A DNA stretch of 56,463 nt from Clostridium sp. CAG:678 (GTDB taxonomy: Bacteria > Bacillota > Clostridia > Oscillospirales > Acutalibacteraceae): the NCBI GenBank assembly GCA_000431535.1, contig HF991822.1, positions 197,912-254,374 on the forward strand. Reading direction: 5' to 3'. The translations under genes were made by a program, and so were the position numbers. The notes under the pieces are model-generated. The model worked only from the letters and a program-made list of their open reading frames with translations. It had not been told where the DNA came from and did not search any database. Below, one piece after another: positions 24,152 to 31,800 of this stretch. How positions within the stretch are numbered: the stretch's first letter is position 1; every line of letters begins with the position of its first letter.

Positions 24152-25893
24152 CAAAAACAATCATAAAAAAAGTGCTCAGTTATATTGGCAGATATAAGTT
24201 TATTCTCATCATCTCAATCTTCTGCGCTGCCGGCTCCTCTTTGCTTACTCTGTATGTACCCATTCTTATCGGCCGCGCGATCGATTATATTGTCGGCCCG
24301 GGTAATGTTGATTTTGATTCCATGATCAGCCTGTTTATAAAGATTGCTGTGATCGTTGCGGTAACTGCGCTTTTGCAATGGCTGATGAATGTTCTCAACA
24401 ACAGGATCACATTTAATGTTGTGCGCGATATGCGCAATAAGGCATTTAAAAAACTACAGGTATTGCCGTTCCAGTTCCTTGACAGCCATTCAAACGGAGA
24501 AATCGTCAGCCGCGTGATTACGGATGCGGATCAGTTTGCAGACGGTCTGCTGATGGGGTTCACGCAGCTTTTTACGGGAATCGTAACCATTATCGGCACG
24601 CTCGGATTTATGATCTATATTAATTTCTGGATCGCGCTTTTGGTGGTTGTGTTGACGCCAATGTCCTTTCTGCTGGCAAATTTTATTGCCAAAAAAACAT
24701 ATAAGATGTTCAGAAAGCAGAGCGAGGCAAGGGGAGAGCAAACCGCTTTTGTGGACGAAATGATCACCAATCAGAAAGTTACGGAAGCATACGGGCATAA
24801 AACAGAAAATCAGGAAAATTTTGATAAAACCAATAAGAATGTTGCACTGTACTATTTTAAAGCAACTTTTTATTCCTCTTTTGCGAATCCGGGAACGCGG
24901 TTTGTAAATAATATCGTTTACGCAGCGGTTACTCTTTTTGGCGCCATTCTTGCCATAAGAGGGAATATAACCGTTGGCATACTTTCCAGTTTTCTTGCAT
25001 ACGCAACGCAGTATACCAAGCCTTTTAACGAGATCAGCGGCGTTGTTACTGAACTGCAAAACGCAGTTGCCTGTGCCGGCAGACTGATTCATCTAATCGA
25101 GGAAGAAGAGGTCGAGCCGGATACAGATCAGAAAAAGACGCTCAGCAACGCCAAAGGAAAGATTGAAGTGCAGCATGTTGACTTCAGTTATTCAGAGGAT
25201 AAAAAACTTATTGAAGATCTGAATATCAGCGTAAAGCCCGGAATGCGCATTGCAATCGTGGGCCCCACAGGATGCGGTAAAACCACGATTATAAATCTTC
25301 TCATGAAGTTTTATAATGTGAAAGGCGGGGTGATTTATGCGGATGATATTCCGTATTCTGAGATCAATGTGAGATCGCTGCGATCTTCGTTTGGTATGGT
25401 GCTTCAGGATACTTGGCTGAAGTCCGGCACGATTCTGGAGAATATCACGATGGGCAAACCTGACGCCACGCTGGAAGAGGCAATAGATGCCGCTAAGAAA
25501 TCGCACGCGCATTCGTTTATCAGACGTCTGCCGGACGGATACAGCACCGTGATCGGCTCTGACGGCGGTAATCTTTCTCAGGGTCAAAAACAGCTTTTAT
25601 GTATTACCAGGCTGATGCTGGTGAATCCGCCGATGCTGATCCTGGATGAGGCAACATCAAGCATTGATACACGAACAGAGATCAGGATCCAGAAAGCCTT
25701 TGATGTTCTGATGAAAGGTAAAACCACTTTTATCGTTGCGCACAGACTTTCAACAATAAGGAATGCGGATCTGATCCTGGTTATGAACAGCGGTAAAGTT
25801 ATCGAACAGGGCAAACATGATGAATTGCTTGCTAAGCACGGCTTTTATTATCACCTTTATAACAGCCAGTTTGCAGGTTTTGAAAATAAATGA
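24148..25893 (+). CDS. ABC exporter half-transporter with consensus NBD (TM288-like)
   Basis: 581 aa, partner of the preceding gene (4-bp ATGA overlap). Six membrane segments (about 15-310) precede the NBD. Walker A is GPTGCGKTT and Walker B LILDEATSSID has the catalytic Glu. Its signature motif, however, is LSQGQKQ instead of LSGGQ. Thus the degenerate site pairs the Asp-type Walker B of the first subunit with this altered signature, while the active site pairs this Walker B with the intact SGGQ of the first. This is exactly the arrangement known for heterodimeric exporters. Substrate not shown. The next gene follows by 15 bp. Confidence 0.9.
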   Translation: MTKTIIKKVLSYIGRYKFILIISIFCAAGSSLLTLYVPILIGRAIDYIVGPGNVDFDSMISLFIKIAVIVAVTALLQWLMNVLNNRITFNVVRDMRNKAFKKLQVLPFQFLDSHSNGEIVSRVITDADQFADGLLMGFTQLFTGIVTIIGTLGFMIYINFWIALLVVVLTPMSFLLANFIAKKTYKMFRKQSEARGEQTAFVDEMITNQKVTEAYGHKTENQENFDKTNKNVALYYFKATFYSSFANPGTRFVNNIVYAAVTLFGAILAIRGNITVGILSSFLAYATQYTKPFNEISGVVTELQNAVACAGRLIHLIEEEEVEPDTDQKKTLSNAKGKIEVQHVDFSYSEDKKLIEDLNISVKPGMRIAIVGPTGCGKTTIINLLMKFYNVKGGVIYADDIPYSEINVRSLRSSFGMVLQDTWLKSGTILENITMGKPDATLEEAIDAAKKSHAHSFIRRLPDGYSTVIGSDGGNLSQGQKQLLCITRLMLVNPPMLILDEATSSIDTRTEIRIQKAFDVLMKGKTTFIVAHRLSTIRNADLILVMNSGKVIEQGKHDELLAKHGFYYHLYNSQFAGFENK

Positions 25894-25908
25894 TTAAAGG
25901 AGTAAACT

Positions 25909-27309
25909 ATGGAAAAGTTAGGCGAAATACTTGATGCGATTGACGGGGTAGTTTGGGGCCCGGTAATGCTTGTTTTTCTGGTTGGTACCGGAATATTCCT
26001 CACCTTTAAGCTGAATTTTCTGCCTTGGCGTAATCTGCCGAAAGCGCTGAAAATGGTTTTCAGCCCGGAATCCAGAAAAACGGATAAAGGGAAAGGGGAT
26101 ATCTCTCCTTTTTCAGCGCTGATGACTGCTCTTGCCGGCACAATCGGAACCGGTAATATCGTTGGTGTAGCAACCGCTATGATAACTGGCGGTCCCGGTG
26201 CGCTTGTGTGGATGTGGATCGCGGCAGCGTTTGGCATTTCCACGAAATACGCTGAATGTGCGCTTGCTATAAAATACAGAGAGACCAATTCAAAAGGCGA
26301 GATGTGCGGCGGCCCTATGTATACGATCAAAAATGCGTTTAAGCATAAAAAAATTGCGCTGATTCTTGCAGGTGCGTTTGCAGTATTTACCGTGCTCGCG
26401 TCTTTCGGAATCGGTAATATGTCTCAGGCAAATTCCATTTCTGCCTCGTTGACGCAAACATTTTCCATTCCTTCCTGGATCACCGGTATTGTGCTTGCCG
26501 TTTTGACCGGTATCATCATTTTCGGCGGTATCAAATCCATTTCCAAAGTATCTTCCGTTTTGGTGCCGGTTATGGCGGTCTTTTACATAATTTCCGGTTT
26601 GGTTGTTATTATTGCCAATTATAAAAATATTCCTGCCGGTCTTGGCACCATATGGTCTATGGCTTTCGGAGGAAAAGCTGTTGCCGGAGGTCTTGCCGGC
26701 ACGCTCACGGTTTCCGTTATGCAGAGCATTCGCTACGGTGTTTCAAGAGGCGTTTTTTCTAATGAAGCCGGTCTTGGCTCTGCGGCGATAACGGCGTCTT
26801 CCGTTACAACGGACAGCCATGTGAATCAGGGTTATATCAACATGTGCGGCACGTTTATTGATACAATTGTTGTTTGCTCGATTACCGGCCTTGTTATTGC
26901 CTCTTCCGGCCTTTTGGGATCAACGGATGCAAACGGGGTACTTCTTGACGGTGCGGATCTCACCCTTGCCTGCTTTGAAAGTGTTTTAGGCAAGCCCGGT
27001 GCAGTGGTCGTTTCCATCGGCATTCTTCTGTTTGCGTGGTCCACCATACTCGGTTGGGAATACCAGGGCGAAAAGGCGCTGGAATACCTCTTTAAAAACA
27101 GAGCGATCTGCTATATTTACAGGATCGTGTTTGCCGTTATGGTGTTTTTCGGTTCGGTTGCAGCTCTTGATGTGGCATGGTCTTTCAGTGATATTGCGAA
27201 CGGACTTATGGCAGTGCCAAACCTGATTTCGCTGATTGTTTTATCCGGGGTTCTGCGCAAGGATACGATCTCACACCATAAACTGACTAAACAAAGCAAA
27301 CAAAAGTAA
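25909..27309 (+). CDS. AGCS-family alanine/glycine:cation symporter
   Basis: 466 aa with about 11 membrane segments, the usual size of the AGCS (Alanine or Glycine:Cation Symporter) family. The family blocks are recognisable: GPVMLVFLVGTGIFLTF near the N-terminus, SALMTALAGTIGTGNIVGVA, GPGALVWMWIAA, and the RGVFSNEAGLGSAAI motif. It takes up alanine or glycine with Na+. The ATG at 25909 follows AAGGAG. It lies 15 bp after the ABC exporter pair, in the same direction, so it may be co-transcribed with it, although no functional link is obvious. No riboswitch is seen upstream in the short gap. Confidence 0.9.
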   Translation: MEKLGEILDAIDGVVWGPVMLVFLVGTGIFLTFKLNFLPWRNLPKALKMVFSPESRKTDKGKGDISPFSALMTALAGTIGTGNIVGVATAMITGGPGALVWMWIAAAFGISTKYAECALAIKYRETNSKGEMCGGPMYTIKNAFKHKKIALILAGAFAVFTVLASFGIGNMSQANSISASLTQTFSIPSWITGIVLAVLTGIIIFGGIKSISKVSSVLVPVMAVFYIISGLVVIIANYKNIPAGLGTIWSMAFGGKAVAGGLAGTLTVSVMQSIRYGVSRGVFSNEAGLGSAAITASSVTTDSHVNQGYINMCGTFIDTIVVCSITGLVIASSGLLGSTDANGVLLDGADLTLACFESVLGKPGAVVVSIGILLFAWSTILGWEYQGEKALEYLFKNRAICYIYRIVFAVMVFFGSVAALDVAWSFSDIANGLMAVPNLISLIVLSGVLRKDTISHHKLTKQSKQK

Positions 27310-27387
27310 CGCTCTTATTTTTAATATTGACTTTTTATTACAAACATTATAAAATATTACGTAGTATTTTTGATAAGAGGTGTCACG

Positions 27388-28323
27388 ATGGCAACTTGCC
27401 CCAACTGCGGAAAGAAGATTCCATGGTGGAATATTAAGGCGGAATGCAAATATTGCGGCGTTTCCATTCCCAACTATAATTGGATGGAACGCCTGGAAGA
27501 GGATAATCAAAAAGCAGAAGCGGCTTTCACCGTGTTCTACAGAACGATGAACCGAGTCCGTTATTCTCTTTTCGGCACAAAACTCAGGATCGTCAGATTT
27601 ATACTTACATTCCTGCCCGCTGTTGCGTTTATTATTCCTTGGTCGGCTGTCAACAGCGCCGGCGAGAATTTTCAGCTTACACTGTTTTCTTTTACAGGTG
27701 CAAAATCCGCGCTGGATATCTTTCTTCAGTTCTTTAATAATTTTTCGCTGATTTGGGAAAATCTGAAGTTTGAAAACTTCTTCGGCCCAACAACATTCCT
27801 TGTTGTAGGTACGGTTTTTTATTTCCTTGCCGCTTTGTTTATTGTTATTGCGTTTTTTATGAACATTATCAAGTGCAAAAAGCCGAAAACCAAGTCTGCG
27901 ATCACGTTTGATATTATCACGATTGCGTTTTCCATAGTGGCTGTTTCTTTGTTTTCATCTGCTGCCGGAATCGGCGCGGACGCTAAGGCGTTTTCGGTTG
28001 GTGAATTTGCCGTATATGACGTAAGCGGAGGATTTTTCTGGGGTTATATCATCGCGCTTGTGCTGTTTCTTGTTGCTTTGGGCATCAATATTGCGGTTGT
28101 TATCGCTCCTGCAAAATCAGATGAAACGCTTGAGCAGGAACGCCTTGCAAAGGCGGAAGCCAAGGCTGCCAAAGAACGCGAGAACGAGCTGAAAAAAGAG
28201 AAAGAACGCGAAGAGGCTGCAAAAGCGCACGAAGAAGAACAAAAACGTATTATTGAAGAGGCAAAACGTAAAGTTGCGGAGAAAAAGGCCCGGGATGAGG
28301 CTAAGAAGAAAAAGAAAAAATAA
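27388..28323 (+). CDS. Zinc-ribbon membrane protein with charged coiled-coil tail (311 aa)
   Basis: Not a characterised family as far as I can tell. The N-terminus is a zinc ribbon (CPNCGKK and CKYCG, residues 4-30). Four membrane segments follow (about 65-85, 130-155, 175-200, 215-240), and the protein ends in a highly charged Lys/Glu/Ala coiled coil (about 250-311). The open frame extends upstream to a TTG at 27370, but the ATG at 27388 with AGAGGTG before it gives the ribbon-first protein expected of this type. It follows the alanine symporter by 78 bp and precedes a terminator. Function unknown; the ribbon and coiled coil suggest protein-protein contact at the membrane. Confidence 0.65.
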   Translation: MATCPNCGKKIPWWNIKAECKYCGVSIPNYNWMERLEEDNQKAEAAFTVFYRTMNRVRYSLFGTKLRIVRFILTFLPAVAFIIPWSAVNSAGENFQLTLFSFTGAKSALDIFLQFFNNFSLIWENLKFENFFGPTTFLVVGTVFYFLAALFIVIAFFMNIIKCKKPKTKSAITFDIITIAFSIVAVSLFSSAAGIGADAKAFSVGEFAVYDVSGGFFWGYIIALVLFLVALGINIAVVIAPAKSDETLEQERLAKAEAKAAKERENELKKEKEREEAAKAHEEEQKRIIEEAKRKVAEKKARDEAKKKKKK

Positions 28324-28343
28324 AGTTCTTGTTTAATTTTGGT

Positions 28344-28371
28344 AAAAGCGTCGTTTTACGGCGCTTTTTTA
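28344..28371 (+). terminator. Intrinsic terminator after the zinc-ribbon gene
   Basis: AAAAGCG-T-CG loop CG-G-CGCTTTT hairpin followed by six Ts; immediately precedes the next promoter. Confidence 0.75.
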
Positions 28372-28400
28372 TTGATTTCATACCGTATAAATGGTATACT
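28372..28400 (+). promoter_or_regulatory. Promoter of the OYE-family reductase gene
   Basis: TTGATT (28372-28377), 17 bp, TATACT (28395-28400). Transcription would begin near 28407, only a few bases before the first usable ATG. Confidence 0.65.
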
Positions 28401-28411
28401 TTTTATATTAC

Positions 28412-30499
28412 ATGAAAGCGGTGATTCCTATTTCCTACGATATGCTTTTCAGTCCTATGAAGATAGGCAGCCTCGAAATAAAAAACAGAGTTGTGATGGC
28501 GCCCATGCTTATGGGATTCGGCACCTTTAACGGTGATGCTACTGATCAAATGATCGATTATTATGAAGAACGTGCCAAGGGTGGTACGGGTTTGATCATT
28601 ACGGAGATTACAAGGGTAAATGACCTCACCGGTGCGTCTTCCTTTGGTCAGCTTTCCGCTTCTAAAGACCGTAATATTCCGTCTATCAAACGTTTGGCAG
28701 ACAGAATACATAAATACGGTGCAAAACTTTTTGTGGAACTTCACCATCCGGGAAGGCAGAATGTCAATCTTATGATCAATACCGTCCCGATTTCCGTTGC
28801 CATGGATAAGATCCTGCCCGGCAATGCTTATTCAAAACTTTTGTATGGCAAAATCGTTCCGCTCGGAAAGAAAATGGTTGAAAAGGATCTGTTTTTTAAA
28901 ACCGTTGCACCCAGTAAAACAGAAAAAAGCAAATTTTCTGAAAGTGCAAATAAGGCATTGACTGTAAAACAGATCAAAAAGATCATATCCCAGTTTGGAG
29001 ATGCCGCGCTGAGAGTGAAAAAAGCCGGATGCGACGGTGTTGAACTGCATGCAAGCCATGGCTATCTGATTCAGCAGTTTCTTTCGCCCGCAACCAATCA
29101 CCGAACCGATCAATACGGCGGATCTCTTGAAAACAGGATGCGGTTTTTAAATGAGATTATAGATGATGTGCGTGCGAAATGCGGGCGCGATTTTCCATTA
29201 ATCGTTCGCCTTACTGTTGATGAAATGTATGACCGGATTGGTCAGAAAAGCAGAGGATACGGGCTGAATGAAGGCTTGAAAATGGCAAAAATGCTGGACG
29301 AAAAGGGCATAGATGCCATTGATGTTTCCTCCGGTGCGTACGATACTTTCAACTATTGGCTGGAACCGGCAACTTTTGAATGCGGCTGGCGTAAAAATTT
29401 AGCGCAGGAAGTCAAAAAAGTTGTTAGCGTTCCCGTTATCGCGGCAAATCTGATTCGTTCACCGAAACAGGCTGAAGAACAGTTAGAGGCAGGGATTCAG
29501 GATTTTGTTTCCCTTGGCCGCCCGCATATTGCAGATCCGCACTGGGTGCAAAAGGTGCAAAACGGAAAAGAAAAAGAAATCAAACGATGCATTTGCTGTT
29601 TGTATTGCTTTGAGAGCATGATGAACGGTGCCTATACCGGTACGCATGGTCATTGCTCTGTCAATCCGTTTGTTGGCAGGGAAAAGGAAAAACTGAAACA
29701 AAACGGAAACGGAAGAAAAGTATTGATCATTGGTGCAGGCGTTGCGGGTTTATGTGCTGCAGAACTTCTTGCGCGGCGCGGTTTCAGCGTTACTGTTCTC
29801 GAGAAAGAAAATTCAGCCGGCGGTCAGATTAATCTTGCGGATAAACCGCCGCATAAGGCAAAACTGCACTGGTGTGTTGAGGATCTTGAAACAAATTGCC
29901 TTTCAAACGGTGTGGATATTCAATACGGTGTAAATGCAGATCAGAATGTTATAGATTCTTATTCTCCTGAATATATTATTTTTGCTACAGGCGCAAATGC
30001 GGTTCATCCCAAAGCCTTTTCCGGTGATCATGTTGTAACAGTTACCGATGTTTTGAACGGGACCGTCCAATACAGCGGCAAAAAAATCTGTGTTATCGGT
30101 TCCGGTATGACCGGTCTGGAGACTTCGGAACTGCTTGTGGAACAGGGAAATCAAGTTTCTGTTATTGAAATGGCAGATCAGATCGCACCCGGCGCGTGGT
30201 TTCAGCAGCTTGATGACGCTATGCCGAAACTTGTGCAGGCAGATACGCAGTTTTATACTTCCACAAAACTTGCGGATATTCTTCCGAGCGGAATCGCGGT
30301 TGAAGATACAAAAACCGGGGAAAAATACACAATAGAATGTGACGGCGTTGTGCTTTCCATGGGTGTAAGGCCGGATAATACACTTTACAATGAACTGAAA
30401 GACAGGTATAATAATGTTTATGCGATCGGTGACTGCTTAAAATCCGGCAGGATCTATAACGCCACTGAGGACGCATATCATCTTGCAATAACTTTATAG
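28412..30499 (+). CDS. Old-yellow-enzyme/FAD-dependent 2-enoate (2,4-dienoyl-CoA) reductase
   Basis: Two-part flavoenzyme of the FadH/2-enoate reductase/BaiCD/trimethylamine dehydrogenase group. An FMN TIM barrel (about 1-380; MAPMLMGF, HASHGYLIQQFLSP) is followed by the [4Fe-4S] cysteines (RCICCLYC and HCSVNP), an FAD-binding VLIIGAGVAGLCAAEL and an NAD(P)-binding VIGSGMTGLETSEL Rossmann fold, and the C-terminal AIGDC motif. Such enzymes reduce alpha,beta-unsaturated acids or acyl-CoAs, including cinnamate and bile-acid intermediates, with NAD(P)H. The substrate is not decidable. The start is uncertain: 28412 lies about 5 nt from the predicted transcription start; 28442 (MLFSPMKIG) is an alternative fitting family N-termini. 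A Met at 28391 lies upstream of the -10 box and is rejected. Confidence 0.85.
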   Translation: MKAVIPISYDMLFSPMKIGSLEIKNRVVMAPMLMGFGTFNGDATDQMIDYYEERAKGGTGLIITEITRVNDLTGASSFGQLSASKDRNIPSIKRLADRIHKYGAKLFVELHHPGRQNVNLMINTVPISVAMDKILPGNAYSKLLYGKIVPLGKKMVEKDLFFKTVAPSKTEKSKFSESANKALTVKQIKKIISQFGDAALRVKKAGCDGVELHASHGYLIQQFLSPATNHRTDQYGGSLENRMRFLNEIIDDVRAKCGRDFPLIVRLTVDEMYDRIGQKSRGYGLNEGLKMAKMLDEKGIDAIDVSSGAYDTFNYWLEPATFECGWRKNLAQEVKKVVSVPVIAANLIRSPKQAEEQLEAGIQDFVSLGRPHIADPHWVQKVQNGKEKEIKRCICCLYCFESMMNGAYTGTHGHCSVNPFVGREKEKLKQNGNGRKVLIIGAGVAGLCAAELLARRGFSVTVLEKENSAGGQINLADKPPHKAKLHWCVEDLETNCLSNGVDIQYGVNADQNVIDSYSPEYIIFATGANAVHPKAFSGDHVVTVTDVLNGTVQYSGKKICVIGSGMTGLETSELLVEQGNQVSVIEMADQIAPGAWFQQLDDAMPKLVQADTQFYTSTKLADILPSGIAVEDTKTGEKYTIECDGVVLSMGVRPDNTLYNELKDRYNNVYAIGDCLKSGRIYNATEDAYHLAITL

Positions 30500-30509
30500 G
30501 AGAAATCGT

Positions 30510-31388
30510 ATGAACAGCGAAAAAAATGACATTCAAAATGCGGAAAATAAAAAAAGATCCGGCGTAGGAGAGATCATTATGCGCCTGATCCATGGTTCAA
30601 TTATTGGTTTGGGTGCTGTTTTGCCCGGAATTTCCGGAGGCGTTTTATGTGTTGTTTTCGGCGTGTATAAGCCGATTATGGAACTGCTATCTCATCCCTT
30701 CAAAGCAATCAAGAAATATGCCAAACTGCTTATACCTATCGTAATCGGCATCGGAATCGGTTTTTTGGCCATATCCAAACTTCTCGGATTTCTGCTGAAT
30801 AAATATCCGGATCCCTCGGTTTGCTTATTTGTTGGGCTGATCGCGGGAATGCTTCCTTCTTTGTTTAGAGAGGCGGGCGAAAAGGGCAGAAGTAAAGGCT
30901 CTTTCATCTCACTCGGTATATGTTTCGTTGTTGTGCTTGCCCTGCTTCTCGGATTAAATGCCATTCATGTAACCATTGTTCCGAATTTCGGGTGGTATCT
31001 GTTCTGCGGTTTCTGCATTGCACTCAGCGTTATCGCGCCCGGTATGAGCTTTTCTACACTGTTAATGCCGCTTGGTCTGTATACGCCGCTTGTGGAAGGC
31101 ATCGGCAATCTGGATTTCAGTGTCCTGATACCGGCGGGTATCGGTGCTTTGATTACAGTTATTTTGCTTGCCAAGGCTATAGATACGCTGATGAACCGGC
31201 ATTACAGTATCGTGTTCCACGGAATTATCGGAATCGTTATCGCTGCAACAATCGTGATTATACCGTTTAAAAGTTTTACAGTCGGCATCAAGGAAGCGGT
31301 GATTAATATTGTCTGCATAGCAGCCGGTATTATTATTGCGCTTGTGCTTGATAAATTTAACAGCAAAGTAAATGTTCCTGAAAAATAA
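30510..31388 (+). CDS. DUF368/PopT undecaprenyl-phosphate transporter
   Basis: 292 aa, about eight membrane segments, with the duplicated DUF368 motifs GLGAVLPGISGGVLCVVFGVY (near residue 37) and ALSVIAPGMSFSTLLMPLGLY (near 172). DUF368 proteins were shown to recycle undecaprenyl phosphate across the membrane for cell-wall and surface glycan synthesis (established knowledge). The N-terminus is a short charged cytoplasmic segment. The ATG has a GGAG site and follows the flavoenzyme gene by 10 bp, so they are co-transcribed, though no functional link is clear. A strong terminator follows. Confidence 0.85.
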   Translation: MNSEKNDIQNAENKKRSGVGEIIMRLIHGSIIGLGAVLPGISGGVLCVVFGVYKPIMELLSHPFKAIKKYAKLLIPIVIGIGIGFLAISKLLGFLLNKYPDPSVCLFVGLIAGMLPSLFREAGEKGRSKGSFISLGICFVVVLALLLGLNAIHVTIVPNFGWYLFCGFCIALSVIAPGMSFSTLLMPLGLYTPLVEGIGNLDFSVLIPAGIGALITVILLAKAIDTLMNRHYSIVFHGIIGIVIAATIVIIPFKSFTVGIKEAVINIVCIAAGIIIALVLDKFNSKVNVPEK

Positions 31389-31393
31389 ATTTT

Positions 31394-31420
31394 GCCTTCG
31401 CTTTAGCGAAGGCTTTTTTA
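31394..31420 (+). terminator. Intrinsic terminator after the DUF368 gene
   Basis: Perfect GCCTTCGCT/AGCGAAGGC 9-bp stem with a TT loop, followed by six Ts. Confidence 0.9.
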
Positions 31421-31424
31421 TGGG

Positions 31425-31474
31425 TTGACAAATACCCTAATGGGGTATATAATAAGGATACCCCATGAGGGTAT
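31425..31474 (+). promoter_or_regulatory. csoR-copA promoter with two CsoR operator boxes
   Basis: TTGACA (31425-31430), 17 bp, TATAAT (31448-31453). Operator 1, ATACCCTAATGGGGTAT (31432-31448), fills the spacer. Operator 2, ATACCCCATGAGGGTAT (31458-31474), covers +1. Both have the G/C-tract palindrome known for copper-responsive CsoR. Repressor on either box blocks polymerase; copper releases it (family knowledge). Confidence 0.9.
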
Positions 31475-31487
31475 AGAGGGAGGAACT

Positions 31488-31787
31488 ATGAAAGATTGTA
31501 ATTGTACGCATAAAACCAAAGAACGCGGCGAAACTGAATATAAATCTCTTATCAATCGGCTGAACCGCATAGAAGGTCAGATACGGGGTATTAAAAGAAT
31601 GGTTGAAAATAATGCTTATTGCACAGATATTATCAACCAGGCAGTTGCCGCTTCTTCGGCGCTGAATGCATTTAACCGCGAACTGCTTTCAAACCATATT
31701 AAGACCTGCGTGGAACAGGATATAAAAGACGGAAAGTATGAAACGGTTGACGATCTGATCTCTACTTTGCAAAAATTGTTAAAATAA
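31488..31787 (+). CDS. csoR: CsoR-family copper-sensing repressor
   Basis: 99-residue all-helical DUF156 repressor. The Cu(I) ligands of CsoR proper are present: C45 in NAYCTDI, H70 and C74 in NHIKTC. The conserved [17 protein letters not shown] helix is complete. The N-terminus adds CNCTH, which might give an extra metal contact. The open frame extends upstream to 31425, through the promoter; the true start is the ATG at 31488, preceded by GGGAGG. It lies 13 bp before the copper ATPase gene and downstream of two operator palindromes, so it represses its own operon until copper binds. Confidence 0.92.
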   Translation: MKDCNCTHKTKERGETEYKSLINRLNRIEGQIRGIKRMVENNAYCTDIINQAVAASSALNAFNRELLSNHIKTCVEQDIKDGKYETVDDLISTLQKLLK

Positions 31788-31800
31788 AAGAAGGGATACT

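Noticed and set aside
25894-25908. Glycine riboswitch before the alanine/glycine symporter
   Set aside because: The gap to the upstream gene is only 15 bp and no aptamer-like structure can fit.
28391-28412. Start of the OYE-family gene at 28391
   Set aside because: This codon lies upstream of the predicted -10 box TATACT and would not be in the transcript.
31425-31487. csoR start at 31425
   Set aside because: The extension runs through the promoter and both operators; ATG 31488 has a GGGAGG site.
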